A DNA stretch of 64,000 nucleotides, taken from assembly GCA_036245805.1 (NCBI GenBank), contig BTRK01000003.1, forward strand, positions 14,610,464 to 14,674,463. The letters are read 5' to 3'. The first letter of the stretch is position 1; each line of letters opens with the position of its first letter. The stretch comes from Pristionchus mayeri (lineage: Eukaryota > Nematoda > Chromadorea > Rhabditida > Neodiplogasteridae). Position numbers and translations under genes: made by a program. Shown here piece after piece: positions 35,019-47,118 of this stretch. A model generated the notes under the pieces. It searched no databases, was not told the origin of the DNA, and was given only the letters and a program-made list of their open reading frames with translations.

Positions 35019-35428
35019 GGACATTATTTAATGAATGAGATTATTTAGTAAATTAGTGCTATGGATAATTTTTCGAGGTTTGATCTGTCGGACTTTAGCC
35101 ATGAAAGAAGTATAAGAAATGCGAGAGAGCAAGAGAGCTGGTAATGTTCAAATCTCTTAGAAATAAATTTATCATCATATCGAAATTAGTGCACCCATGA
35201 CGGTTTTTAAACCCTTTTAATGAGTGAAAACTCTAGATTTTGTAAAGAAAAAGACTGAGGTCAATTAAGAATTCTCTCGTCGATTTCGCGCACCAAGATT
35301 TGCTCAATTTCTTGAAAGTTTCGTTGCCCGGTAATAGACGCTTCGCTTCAGCTTGTAAATATCACTCAATATTCTCTGTCGTATCCAAGTATCTGTTTCA
35401 GCATGTTCGAAGTTATCGATCATTGATT

Positions 35429-35563
35429 TCTGACGATCCTTCTGCTTTCCCCCAACTTTGGCGCTGCGCAAGACATTTCTGCCTTTAGTGATGGCATTCG
35501 CGAGGAAGAGATAGAGGAGACGAGAGGATGTTTTGTCTCGCTAAATGCTCAAAACCACGATAA
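35429..35563 (+). pseudogene. ula-1 exon 9 copy fused to an exon 10 tail
   Basis: GACGATCCTTCTGCTTTCCC through ATGGCATTCGCGAGGAAGAG matches exon 9 along its whole length, with frameshift and stop. It runs without an intron into CTAAATGCTCAAAACCACG, the exon 10 end. Confidence 0.75.
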
Positions 35564-35639
35564 GTTATTAGTGTTTTTTATATTTGCATATCCTGAAGTC
35601 GTCAAAATGGTTTTTTGTGAATGATTTGGTCATTACAAC

Positions 35640-36476
35640 GAGTTTTTGTCAGTTGGAATAACATGCGAGACATGTTTGTGAAATTGCAATTTCACATTCT
35701 CTCAATTTCAGAATGGATGATCAACTTCAGTCTCGAAAAAGTCGCAATATCTCCATTTTTAAAATTCTGAAAAAAATTGTGGAAGTTCCACGTCACCTCA
35801 AGATTCCGAAAATGTCAATGACCCAAATTCATTTTTTTCTAAAATTAGTTATCGCACTTTATGTGCACTTTCGGATCGAAATTTTCGTTTTTTTGCTTCT
35901 AACTTTTTTCTTTCACATTTGTTCGCTGTGTAATGTTGAAATTCGTTTTCTACGCGTCAAAATACACCTGAAAATCTATATTTGATGTAATTTTGGGAAA
36001 GTCAATTTTTTCGACACAAAATAGGGGAGTGCCCAAAACTTTTCCAAAATCGACCCCCAGCCGTAGTTATTGCGGCCGTCAGTACTAGGGGACTACACTT
36101 CAGAAAAAAAAGTACGGGAATTATCGAATTTTTTAGCCATCTGAGGCCTGTTACGTTATCTCGTGGAGGGTCTCTTAAAATGCTCGAGTCTCTCGCAATT
36201 CTTCTCATGCATCTATCATGTGAAAAAATATACGCAAAAGGATGGCACAATTTGCATACAAAACCGGCAGTGATATTTTTATTAGGAAATAAAAGACCCT
36301 GAGGTATTGATGAACTGGAATTGCAGCATTGACATAATGTTCCTGTGTCGAAAAGCAAGCGGGTAAATTCCAATTACAAGAAACACTGATTATCACTGTA
36401 TTAAATGCAGTTATCAATTAACAAATCCTTTTACAATCGCGCCTACGGCGCATCCCGAGGAGTAGAGACGGGCGAT
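35640..36476 (+). other. Unassigned stretch ending in an exon 15 copy
   Basis: A 90-codon frame at 35713-35985 starts after TTTCAG and has a hydrophobic middle, but no family is evident and it is probably chance. 36431-36476 (ACAATCGCGCCTACGGCGC, GAGACGGGCGATG) is an exon 15 copy. Confidence 0.4.
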
Positions 36477-36765
36477 GAACGGGATTAATTAAATGTTTAT
36501 AAGTATCCTTTAAAATTATTAATAAACTGTTGTAATGATTCGTTGTTTTTCGGCTGAGAAAGAGCAATTAGTCCGTAGGGACCGTTGAGGACTGATAACC
36601 CTTGTTTACAAAAAGTTAATATCCTTTGTGGATTTTTGCATCACTGACAAGAAAACTGCTAGATTTCAGTACATATTTTGTATACATATTTTGTATGAAA
36701 GAAATAAACGGAAGAACGGAACGATTATTTTGGGCTTCATGTCAGCGTTCGCTTCTTTTTCTACA

Positions 36766-38327
36766 TTAAGACACTGGCTCAGTAAATATCGAGGAAAGGG
36801 CGGACTTAGTGTTGAAAATTGTCTCTGATCCCGACCGAAATTTTTTTGTGGATACCCCCAGGCATGGTGATAATTGTTTGAGGAGTCGTTTGGCACTGAG
36901 TCGTGAAACATATTTTTGGCGGGTTTTTGAAAATCGAAAAATTGTATTTTTCAAAATTTTGGAAAAAAATTTCAGGACCAAAGTTGATGTGGATTATCAT
37001 GAGGTATGCCTAGAGTATGAAAAATGAGTGTAGGATGATTCCGTACCTCAATCGAAAATTTACTTTTCAGCAAAAATTGTCTGAAATTTTAATACTACGC
37101 TCAAACAAAAAAGTTTCGCTAAAAATGAATTATACCTTCTTGTAGAGGATGAAATTCCGCATCCAGTAGTAATTTTCTCATAAAAAGTTAGGAAGCCTAA
37201 ATTGGGTAAAAGCGGCTTCAAATGGAATCGGAAAATATTTTTCGTTCCAAACCCACTCGTGTTTATACTCAAAATGTTCCCCAGATTGAGCTGATCACTT
37301 TTGGTGTTACATACTTTTCACGAAAGTGCTTGTATCGCTTGATACACGGCGATAAATGCCGATTTTGTGTCAATATTTTCAAAAAAAATAGATTTTTTTC
37401 ACTACGCTCAAACAAAAAAGTTTCGCTAAAAATGAATTATACCTTCTTGTAGAGGATGAAATTCCGCATCCTGTAGTAATTTTCTCGTAAAAAGTTAGGA
37501 AGCCTAAATAGGGTAAAATCGGCCTAAAATGAAACCGGAAAATATTTTTCTTTTCAAGCCCACTCGTGTTTATACCCAAATGTCCTAACTTTTTACGAGA
37601 AAATTACTACTGGATGCGGAATTTCATCCTCTACAAGATGGTATAATTCATTTTTAGCGAAACTTTTTGATTTGAGGGTAGTGAAAAAAGATCTATTTTT
37701 TTGAAAATATTGACACAAAATCGGCATTTATCGCCGTGTATCAAGCGATACAAGCACTTTCGTGAAAAGTATGTAACACCAAAAGTGATCAGCTCAATCT
37801 GGGTAACATTTTGAGTATAAACACGAGTGGGTTTGGAACGAAAAATATTTTCCGATTTTATTTGAAGCCGCTTTTACCCAATTTAGGCTTCCTAACTTTT
37901 TACGAGAAAATTACTACTGGATGCGGAATTTCATCCTCTACAAGATGTTATAATTCATTTTTAGCGAAACTTTTTGATTTGAGCGTAGTATTAAAATTTC
38001 AGACAATTTTTGCTGAAATGTCAATTTTCGATTGAGGTACGGAATCATCCTACACTCATTTTTCATACTCTAGGCATACCTCATGATAATCCACATCAAC
38101 TTTGGTCCTGAAATTTTTTTCCAAAATTTTGAAAAATACAATTTTTCGATTTTCAAAAACCCGCCAAAAATATGTTTCACGACTCAGTGCCAAACGACTC
38201 CTCAAACAATTATCACCATGCCTGGGGGTATCCACCAAAAAATTTCGGTCGGGATCAGAGACAATTTTCAACACTAAGTCCGGCCATAACAGGCAGCTCC
38301 TCGATTCTTACAGAGCCAGTGTCTTAA
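36766..38327. mobile_element. 1.56-kb near-perfect palindromic element
   Basis: Ends TTAAGACACTGGCTC and GAGCCAGTGTCTTAA are perfect inverted copies and arms of over 700 bases pair throughout. Inside, a ~180-base unit (CTACGCTCAAACAAAAAAG) occurs twice in each orientation. The small frames read on both strands are mirror images of each other. Confidence 0.9.
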
Positions 38328-38329
38328 AC

Positions 38330-39239
38330 TGGATGCAGTAGTATTTTTATCGAAAACGCGATGTCGATGCAGCATTAGAATTTCCCAGAATTACTGATTA
38401 GTTATATTTGTTCTGCGTGTGAAAAGAACCGGGTGGTCAAATTCGGATTGCGAGATTGAGCTTTTTACACTCCATTGTAAATTTCCTGGGCATATTCCCT
38501 TATTGATATCGTCCATAATCTCTATCTTAGCGCTGCCATCGCAGGTTGTTGTGACAACGGAGATGTCCACTGGATATATTCACTACTGATTAAATTTTAT
38601 ATGTAAAAATAATTAAATTGTACAATACGACTCTTGCCTTCTGTTGTATAACACGCGTATCACGAGTCAGTGGAAGAAACATTACCCCCTCGGAAACATT
38701 TTCAATAAAAAATGTTCCTAATTTTACTCATATAATAGTATTAGAATACCCTAGACACAACTTTTCGAAAAAAAACGAGACCTATGTCCAAGAGCCGACA
38801 TAAAGGAGTTTTCCGGTCGAAAACTCAATCGAAAAGTGTGATTTTTGTTCAGACCGATCTCTCGATCAAAATAATCGGGATGAAAAATCGTATCTTATTG
38901 GAATTCCAATAAGGAATGGAATTCCGGAATCAATTCCATCAAGAGAACCTTACTCGCTACCCTTCTCACCGTCCCCATAGTGTGAATCGCAATCCCGCTC
39001 CAACGCGTAAAGAGTTTGTCTTTGTTCCTTGATATCTGTTTTATCTCCCACGGCGTGCCAAATGAGGGAAGACACCTAATTTGCGTGGCAGATCGATTTT
39101 CTAGACTATTTCGCTCTTTCACTGTGGCCTATTATCATCCCGTGAATCGGTTTGTGGAAAATCTCTCGTCTCTCCTCAGATTCCCGTATAATCCTTAATA
39201 ATTACCGTGAAACATATCCAGAGTGTTGTTGGTGTCAGC
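38330..39239. other. Intergenic, transposon fragment
   Basis: 38636-38830 is a fragment of the 59209-61239 family (CACGAGTCAGTGGAAGAAAC, AAGAGCCGACATAAAGG). The remainder shows no gene. Confidence 0.45.
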
Positions 39240-40523
39240 TACAGTCGCGCCGGTAAGTCATGGGACACTTTTTGAATTTGTTGTATCGTTTTGCCCAGGA
39301 AATGCATCATTCTGGAGTTTCATCGGAGACTACCAATTTCATCGGAGACTATGATCATGGTATTATGGTATGACGTCATCGCATAGTTATTGCGTAGTGA
39401 TGACGCTATCAATCTGCACTTTTTCAAAACGGCATTATTCTTACATAGATTTTTTCCTGTTCGCCATACATTCTATGATTGGAGATATGACCCCTACCCA
39501 GAATAAATTTTTGAAGGTGCTGCTCGGTCGCACATTTGCTGCAGCGAAGCTGCAAAAACAGGATCTCAAATTCGGAACTCGGCTTCTAGAGTAGCTAGAG
39601 ACCCGTTCAAAGCATCAAAATGATCGCCATCATGAGTGCACATGATCCTGAGAATATGAATACGATATCTCATAATTTACCCTTAGGGCATGAAAAAATT
39701 TATTTTTTTGCATCACCATTTTTTGAACATCAATGACTTCACGGAAAAGTTTAGTAAAAATCTGATTTTTATCTGATAATGTTCAAAATGTATTGAAGAA
39801 CGGAATTCCAACTTTTTAGGGCGTTTGGATATCTTTCCAGCCCGCGGCGTGCGTTTTTAGGAGATATACTAGGGTCGGGAAACGCCTTGTTTACCGCTAT
39901 GGGCGAGAGAGTGCAGACGACGAGAGTGCGTAAACAGGGTGTTCTCCGAACCTAGTATACCTCCGAAAAACGCACGCCGCGGGCACGAAAGATATCCAAA
40001 CGCCCTAAAAAGTTGGAATTCCGTTCTTCAATACATTTCGACATTATCAGATAAAAATCAGATTTTTACTAAACTTTTCCGTAAAATTATGGATGTCCAA
40101 AAAATGGTCATGCAAAAAAGTAATTTGTTCATGCCCTAGGGGCAAATTATGAGATATCGCATTCATATTCTCAGGATCATGTGCACTCATGATTGCGATC
40201 ATTTTAATGCTTTGAACGGGTCTCTAGCTACTCTAGAAGCCGAGTTCCAAATTTCAGATCCTGTTATTTTAGCTTCGCTCCAATCATAGAAAGTATGGCG
40301 AACAGGAAATAGTCTATATAAGAATAATGCCGTTTTGAAAAAGTGTAGATTGATTGCGTCATCACTACGCAATAACTATGCGATGACGTCATACCATAAT
40401 ACCATGATCATAATCTCCGATGAATTTGGTATATCACACCTCAGTGCCAGAATGCTGCATTTCCTGGGCAAAAAAGATACAACAAATTCAAAAAGTGTCC
40501 CATGACTTACCGGCGCGACTGTA
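39240..40523. mobile_element. 1.28-kb palindromic element
   Basis: Ends TACAGTCGCGCCGGTAAGTC and GACTTACCGGCGCGACTGTA are exact inverted copies. The arms pair to near 39880, around CGGGAAACGCCTTGTTTACC and its mirror. No transposase. Confidence 0.9.
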
Positions 40524-40639
40524 CATCATTTTCCCCGGGTATTTCAAAAGTGAAACACATCTGATTTTAGAATTTTCCGGGAACATCGTGTCAGTCGCTT
40601 TTATGTTTTCGTCGAAACATAACACAATTCGATGGATAA

Positions 40640-40985
40640 TACCTTGTTTTGAGCACCTCAGAGCTATCTCCTCAGTGGGGAGTGAAGATATCGATATCGC
40701 GTTTGTGCAGAAAGTTGCCTAAACACTTTTGGCAGAGATTGAGTGCGCCCGATTTTTCGATTTAGATTTCGTTCATAAGTAGCATCCAATATAATGCGGA
40801 AAACCGCTAAAAACGACCGTTTTGAACACTCCAAAGCTATCTCCTAATTGGGGAGTGAAGCTATCGGTATGGCGTTTGTGCAGAAAGGTGGCTAAACCTT
40901 TTCCTCAGAGATTGAGTGCGGTCTTCTTTTCGATTTCGATCTGACTTAGAAGCAGCATTCACCAATGCACGAAAAACCCTACATT
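40640..40985 (+). repeat. Degenerate 174-bp tandem duplication
   Basis: GCTATCTCCT..GGGGAGTGAAG followed by GCGTTTGTGCAGAAAG occurs at 40662 and 40836 with scattered differences. Confidence 0.75.
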
Positions 40986-41374
40986 TCAGAACACTCTATT
41001 GTCCGCTGCTCTCCAAATGAATGGGATTAATTCTGCCATTCAAATGAGCGTTTCCCCCCTCTTTGACACGCTGTTGGAGGGAGGGATAGGGGAAGATTCT
41101 CTGGTGAAAGGGGTAATACAATTAAGTTATGTCGAAACAGTCAAGTGGCTGTGATCGCAATCCGATTGCATTCCCACTGAAACAGAATAGGTGAAACACA
41201 CATTTCACAAGCACTAGATTTATTCGAAAAAAAGGAAAAAAAGTTTCGGGAAAAAAACTACATTGGATACACTCAATAACGATAGTTTTTTCAAACATTT
41301 TTCAAACTAGTCAGATTGCAGGGTGGTATGTTGATTACTTTATTTTTACAGTGTTTAATTATTAAGTGAATTTT

Positions 41375-41765
41375 CTGCCCATTTCGCGTCAATCGTAACG
41401 GCTCCGCTGTCTGACGAGGAGAAGGGAACTGTCTCTGGCATGCTGATGACGATAGGCATATTCATTTTGCTCAAAATTTGGTCGTTGGCCCGAGATGACA
41501 TCGCGTAGAAATCAAACTTTTCTGAATACCTTGGCCTATGATCTGGTGAGAGGAGTGATATGATCGAAAAAATTATTGGTCCCTAGTGGTGATATTCTGA
41601 AAGTTTGAGCCCTGGGCGATCATTTTGCCGGAGTTGTGCCACCCCACCTGCACTCTTACAGAGAACGCGTTTTAAATCTGTGGCTGCGGTCCCAGGCTCC
41701 GCCCCTCCTACATTATGCTTGATTTTGCAGGAGGAAGCAGACCGACTCGACGAGAGAAAGTCGAG
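41375..41765 (+). pseudogene. ula-1 exon 15 and exon 16 copies
   Basis: Exon 15 at 41375-41432 (CGTCAATCGTAACGGCTCCG, GACGAGGAGAAGGGAA). Exon 16 at 41669-41765 (TGTGGCTGCGGTCCCAGGCT, CCGACTCGACGAGAGAAAGT). Both are frameshifted. Confidence 0.75.
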
Positions 41766-42214
41766 TTGAGCGAGTTTATTGATACAAGAAGTGAATGAGA
41801 ACTGCAGAAGTGAATCAGACTGAAGTGTTAGAATGAGTAAAAAAGGTAAATGTAAATGTGTTAGGCTTTTCCACACAAGGCGCGTGTGTTCGCAGGTCTG
41901 TACTCAGTCAATAATAAACCTTCAGTATAGGAACCGATCATCCGTTATTACCAATCTTTCTGATCATCACAATAACAAAATTCAGATGCGCAAACTAACA
42001 GGACTGAATGCGTCGCTCGGCGTTTCTTCTGCATTCCCCGCACAATGAAAGATCGTGATAATACTCGCAAGGGAGGTGGGGAGCAGAGGTCAGAGAAGAC
42101 CGGGAAGTGCGAAATTACTATGCGACTAGAGCGTATAATATCGTGCGAAATTTTGTAGTGGTACTCAAAGGGACTACGGTAGGTGATTTACCAAAAAGGT
42201 GTAGTAACTGAGTG

Positions 42215-42300
42215 TAGCCGACGAGGGAAGCCGATGAGCATCGCCAGATTTTCGATCCGCATCCGCCGGGTCGCGGGCGCGGATTTTTAAAAATTAACTA
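42215..42300. mobile_element. Foldback family A fragment
   Basis: GACGAGGGAAGCCGATGAGC to GCGGATTTTTAAAAATTAAC matches an inner part of the family arms. Confidence 0.65.
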
Positions 42301-42713
42301 CCAGGGTTGCACGGTCGAGATCGGGATCGGGATATCCGCACCCTCTTCCCATCCTCTCTCACTCTCTCCCCCCAATTTCGTGTGCGCCAGCCGAGCCTGC
42401 CAGGGGTGCACGAAAATCCCGACATTGAACGAATTTTTCGCGTCTCTCTCCCTCCCTTATCTTGGACTGATCGGGAGTGAAAGATCGCTGATAGCAAAGT
42501 GATTTTTTTCTTTTTTCTTCTTAATCACAATGTTCGAAAAGACATTCAATCGCCTATCAAATAAATTGCCAAATCTGAGCCATTCTAAAATTTTCATGAT
42601 TCGTTTAGTCTAAAATTAATTGAAGATAACGATGAAATAAGATGGGAGAAATCAGATTGAAAGTGATGAAATTGTTTGCATGAAGATCATTATTATTATC
42701 ATTATTGTTTTGT

Positions 42714-42838
42714 TGGGTCTTCATATATTTCTAAATATCATTAAATCTAATCACTCATATTCTCCTCATCCAATCGATCAGCCTCTCTCTGTAGCAGGCA
42801 GGTTATAGGCGGGAGGACCCTACATTCGCAGCCACATG

Positions 42839-42873
<35 letters not shown>

Positions 42874-43003
42874 CATGTGGCTGCGAATGTAGGGTCCTCC
42901 CGCCTATAACCTGCCTGCTACAGAGAGAGGCTGATCGATTGGATGAGGAGAAGTCGATATGAGTGATTAGATTTAATGATATTTAGAAATATATGAAGAC
43001 CCA
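42714..43003. repeat. Palindromic inverted duplication of an exon 16 copy with a (TAA)n apex
   Basis: Both arms are identical except for a 5-base difference. The right arm holds an exon 16 copy at 42873-42958 (ACCTGCCTGCTACAGAG, GATCGATTGGATGAGGAG); the left arm holds its mirror image. The apex is (AAT)/(ATT) microsatellite. Flanks show no transposon ends. Confidence 0.85.
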
Positions 43004-43026
43004 TTATAGAATAACGTCTATTAAAT

Positions 43027-43088
43027 AGGTGAAAGTAGATCAGATGAAGCGGGAATTCGACAAGCGCAGATTTCACTTTTTTATCTGG
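43027..43088 (+). pseudogene. Exon 17-like copy
   Basis: GTGAAAGTAGATCAGATGAA then TCGACAAGCGCAG matches the module that follows exon 16 copies elsewhere. Confidence 0.5.
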
Positions 43089-43255
43089 CCGTTAAACTTG
43101 GCTATGAGGCCTATTCTTGTTATCAGCCTTGCAGTCTTTGTTATGGCATGGCTTAGTTTCCTGCCGCTTTCGAGTTCCTATATGGGCCTAATAGCTTCAG
43201 GATCTGGATTCCCTTAATCCAGCCAGATTTTCCCTTTTTTTAAAAATAACAATCA

Positions 43256-43665
43256 CTCTGTGCCCTATGACCGGAAAGAAACGAACAATATTCCAAACAG
43301 TAACACAAAACCGAACTCCTCCAAACTTCGGGGTACACGGAAACTGGTATTGATTCACCGGCCCAAAAATGATCACTCAGGCATAAACTCATTTCCATTC
43401 TCCTCCATTTTAGCCAACTGCCGCTCTGTCCAAACAAACAGTACTACAATGTGTTCAGAAGAGATAGGAATTCCAGAGGCTGTGGTATAGCGATCATCCT
43501 ACACTCGTCCTTAATTGCAACACATTGCTGATGAATCCGAACCTGAATCCCAAGAATTATTAGGAGTCGATGTTGACATAAATGGTGACATAATTAGGAT
43601 TGTGTGCGCCTACCGTAATCCTTCTTTTGCGCACACTCTCGTTCCGGTAAATCTTATGGAAAGAA
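43256..43665 (+). mobile_element. Non-LTR retrotransposon endonuclease fragment
   Basis: Broken frames read ILANCRSVQTN and GCGIAIILHSSLIATHC, then LLGVDVDINGDIIRIVCAYR and NPSFAHTLVPVNL. The NxRSV start and the D..IRIVCAYRxPS pattern are those of the APE-type endonuclease of CR1/Jockey-like elements. Possibly the same family as 19720-22434. Confidence 0.7.
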
Positions 43666-43780
43666 TGCTGCCATAAATACTGCGCGGATTTTACCCTCTG
43701 TTGACATTTTTCAATGCACGGACAGGATACATTTCAAAAAGAAAAAAGCGTGAGAATATCGTTGTTGAGTTCTCCTGTCG

Positions 43781-44291
43781 GGGGTGGACAAAACCGCAAC
43801 GGATCGCCGTTCGCTGGAGATTTGATCAAGCAACTTGGGAGTTGTTCCATTGTTATCAGTATACCCTGTACTGCATCACCCTGATTAGATCCACTAACTG
43901 TGTGATCTTGAGTTTAACTCCCTATCACCGTATAGGGGTTCATGGTCCAAAGTTGAGAATTTTAGAGGAAAATCATGGTTAGATAAACACCAAATGCCGT
44001 AACAATCGATGCTCGTGTTAAAGGGTTATAGTAGTTGCTGGGGGTACAATATTATAAATTGGTTGCGGCATTTGGTGTTTATCTAACCATGATTTTCCAC
44101 TCAAATTCATAATTTTGGACCATGACCTCCTATATATAGATATGGAGTGAAACTCAAAATCGTCTAGTTAGAGGATTTAATCAGGGTGATGTAGTAGAGG
44201 TCATACTAATAACAATGCAACAACTCCCAGGTTGCTAGATCAAATCTCCAGCGAACGGCGATCCGTTGCGGTTTTGTCCGCCCCCCCCCCC
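43781..44291. mobile_element. 510-bp foldback element
   Basis: GGTGGACAAAACCGCAACGG on the left pairs with CCGTTGCGGTTTTGTCCGCC on the right, and the arms continue through GTTAGATAAACACCAAATGC and its mirror. Confidence 0.85.
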
Positions 44292-44957
44292 TCCTGTCGC
44301 TTTCGCGCACCAATGTTTACTCTATACCTCGGCAGTTTCGTTGTTCGGTAATAAACTCCACGAAGCTTGGTTAATAAAAAAATATGCTGCGGAAGTATCA
44401 CGGGTGGAATTTCACCACTCTGCTAAAATCTGAGGGTGGAAAGTTCAAATCTGAATTCCCGCAATTTTTTTGTCTCGGCTCCCAATAGAAATAGGATCTT
44501 TATAATTTGTCTATGAGGTGCAAAACCATTTGACACCTCATGAACTTTCCACCCTTGATATTTTTGCACCTCTTTCTACTTTCCACTCCTGATATTTCCG
44601 CGCATAAATGTTAATGTTAAAGAAGGGATAACACGAATGAATAATAGGGAGTCCCACCACGAAGAAATTGCTCTCGCAATGGGAAACTGTAGCCAATTTG
44701 CACCAATAAAGAGTCGAAACATAAATGAAGCTAGTGAAACATAAACGAACTAGCCACGACCCTGCGCTGTCAATGACCTCACAAGGGAACATCAAAACGC
44801 GTCCTAACACAAACCGAAATTGGAGTATACTAGTCCAAAACCGTTTTCACAACTATGGGATATCACTTCCTAATTACCGAAATTTGAATAATTAGATTTT
44901 CGTCCCTTTTGCCCGTGCTAGTATTTTTCTTCTCTTCGTAGGGCATCAATGACATCA

Positions 44958-45030
44958 GTCCAGCTGGCTCAGTCGGCAAGGCGCCAGCTCTTTTTGCCGA
45001 AAATCATGGGTTCGATACCCGACGCTGGAC
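44958..45030 (+). tRNA. tRNA-like sequence (decayed, Lys-TTT-like at best)
   Basis: GTCCAGC and GCTGGAC form a 7-bp acceptor stem; TGGCTCAGTCGG fits an A box and GGTTCGATACC a B box; seven Ts follow directly as a pol III terminator. The D stem has 3 of 4 pairs and the anticodon stem only 3 of 5, and there is one extra base, so a working tRNA is unlikely. It may be a tRNA-derived SINE or pseudogene. Confidence 0.35.
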
Positions 45031-45294
45031 TTTTTTTATTTTTATTTATTTTTTCCCTTTTGTTTATTTTTGCAATGTCTCTACGACCTATCCTACCAAT
45101 ACTATTATAATATTGTTACGTTTTTGCTCAGTTTTGGTAGTTGCACTGCTTATTTGTCTCTGCTTCTCTTGAACGAGTCGGCAAATTAAGTATTACACCG
45201 ATCAATATATCAAACCTGCGTGAAAACGTAACAATAGTATAATAATATTCGTAGAAGAAGTCGTAGAGACATTGCAAAAATAAACAAAAGGGAA

Positions 45295-45367
45295 GTCCAG
45301 CATCGGGTATCGAACCCATGACTTTCGGCAAAACGAGCTGGCACCTTGCAAACTGAGCCAGCTGGGC
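45295..45367 (-). tRNA. Second tRNA-like sequence, inverted partner
   Basis: This is the mirror copy on the other arm with about nine changes, including one acceptor-stem mismatch. The B box GGTTCGATACC is intact and TTTT follows on the minus strand. Confidence 0.3.
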
Positions 45368-45510
45368 CGATGCCATTGATGCCCTACGAATCGTATACTA
45401 GCACGGGCAAAAGGGACGAAAATCTAATTATTAAAATTTCGGTAATTAGGAAGTGATATCCCATAGTTGTGAAAACGGTTATGGACATCCCTTAGGGGTA
45501 CCTAGCTACT

Positions 45511-46650
45511 AGAACACACTATCTGAGAAAATAAACATATTTCTTCAGCGACTTGGCACAGGCCGAAAATTCGGATTCCTTCTGACTTTACCAATAGGTC
45601 GGCCTCGTCGAGGGAAACCGACGAGCATCGCCAGAAATTCGATCCGCATCCGCGCGCGCGGCGGCGCGGATCTTGAAAAAACTACAGTAATCCTCGAAAA
45701 TTTGTATATCGATCCCAATGACTGCGGCGGTAGGGGCGCTGAGTTCCTTGGCAAATTATAAGACTTTTTTACTCTCGGGAATTTTTCGATCAGAGTCAAT
45801 CTAACGCCAGAAATCAATAATTCCGATTTTACTTATAAATTTTTGCAAATCCCCGAAAATTTTTCAAGAAACATACAATTTTTTCTTCGAGTTTCTGAAT
45901 CTACTTGTATCGATACGCACTTGATTATAAAGGCGCAATTTAAATCCGGCCTTAAGTTAGGTAACGGTAACAAAATATGTATCGAAACCGAGTTATGGTG
46001 TAAAGAATACTGTAGACGCTTTATCCGAATAAGCATAATTTCCTCAAAATGAAGAAAAATACGCCTCGACATGGGTGCATGGGCTCCATGGACCACATTG
46101 GTGAACGAAAATACGTATCTGATTCGAAACAACGGAATTTTGAAAAAAGCGGTTACAGTATATTTTACACCATAATTCGGTTTCGATACACATTTTGCTA
46201 TCGTTACCTAACTTCAGGCCGGATTTAAATTGTGCCTTTATAATCAAGTGCGTATCGATATAAGTAAATGCAGAAACTCAAAAATAAAAAATTGTAGGTT
46301 TCTTGAAAAATTTTCGGGGAATTGCAAAAATGTATGAAGAAAAAGTGGAATTATCGATTTCTGGCTTTTGATGGAAACTGATCGAAAAATTCCCGGGAGT
46401 AAAAAAGTCTTAGAATTTGTCAAGGAACTCAGCGCCTTACCGCCGCAGTCATTGGGATCGATTTACAAATTTTCGAGGATTACTGTAGTTTTTTTCAAGA
46501 TCGGCGCCGCGGCGCGCGCGGATGCGGATCGAATTTCTGGCGATGCTCGTCGGTTTCCCTCGTCGAGGCCGACCTATTGGTAAAGTCAGAAGGAATTTGA
46601 ATTTCCGGCCTGTGCCAAATCTATTTCGTTTCTTTCAGATAGTCTGTTCT
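45511..46650. mobile_element. Foldback element family A, copy 4
   Basis: Ends ACACACTATCTGAG and TCAGATAGTCTGT with the family arms; an inner palindrome is built around ATTTAAATCCGGCCTTAAGT and TGGTGTAAAGAATACTG. Confidence 0.8.
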
Positions 46651-47118
46651 ATCGTACCTTTCATTTTCAACGGTACAATGAACAAGTTGAAACGTTTTGA
46701 AATTTTCAAGTTTCAAGCTTCTTACGGGCTTCCTAACAATTATAGAGGTAAATCCTTGAAATTCTGCGTTTCTCACATTAAATTACTTAACATCGCGAGA
46801 AATCAAATCAAAATATGCAGTATTTCTATAAGAAATGGAGAACTTATAATGTTAGAAAAGGGGACGGAGCTTGCGATTTCCGATTATGCTAAACGTAGGA
46901 AAAATTCCCATCATTTTAAAGAGCCATTTCTATTAGAAAAAGATGAATGTGTGAGTTTAATTTATTGCGAATTAATGTAATCTCATGCGAGGAACCCGGA
47001 AATGAAAGGATTTTCAGATAGACTTTCTAGGAAGCCCACAATCGCCTTGAAAAGTTTGAAAATTTTAAAACGTTTCAGCTCGTTCGTTGTACCGTTGAAA
47101 ACGAAAGGTACGATAGTA
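46650..47118. mobile_element. 470-bp element with ~65-bp inverted ends
   Basis: TATCGTACCTTTCATTTTCA on the left pairs with GAAAACGAAAGGTACGATA on the right. An open frame runs through most of it but starts in the neighbouring element and shows no known motif. Confidence 0.75.

Noticed and set aside
35713..35985. Small membrane protein after a TTTCAG acceptor
   Set aside because: Only composition supports it: AT-rich DNA gives Phe/Ile/Leu runs, and no partner exon or homologue is evident.
36809..38274. Several mirrored 60-80 codon frames
   Set aside because: They are the same arm sequence read twice because the element is a palindrome.
42841..42872. CRISPR or functional minisatellite
   Set aside because: It is a simple TAA/ATT microsatellite at a palindrome apex; no spaced repeat array exists anywhere in the window.
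44958..45030. A functional tRNA-Lys gene
   Set aside because: The D and anticodon stems are broken and there is an extra base, so it is kept only as a tRNA-like sequence.
46522..46980. A 152-codon gene
   Set aside because: It spans the border of a family A foldback and a 470-bp inverted-end element, with no conserved motif.
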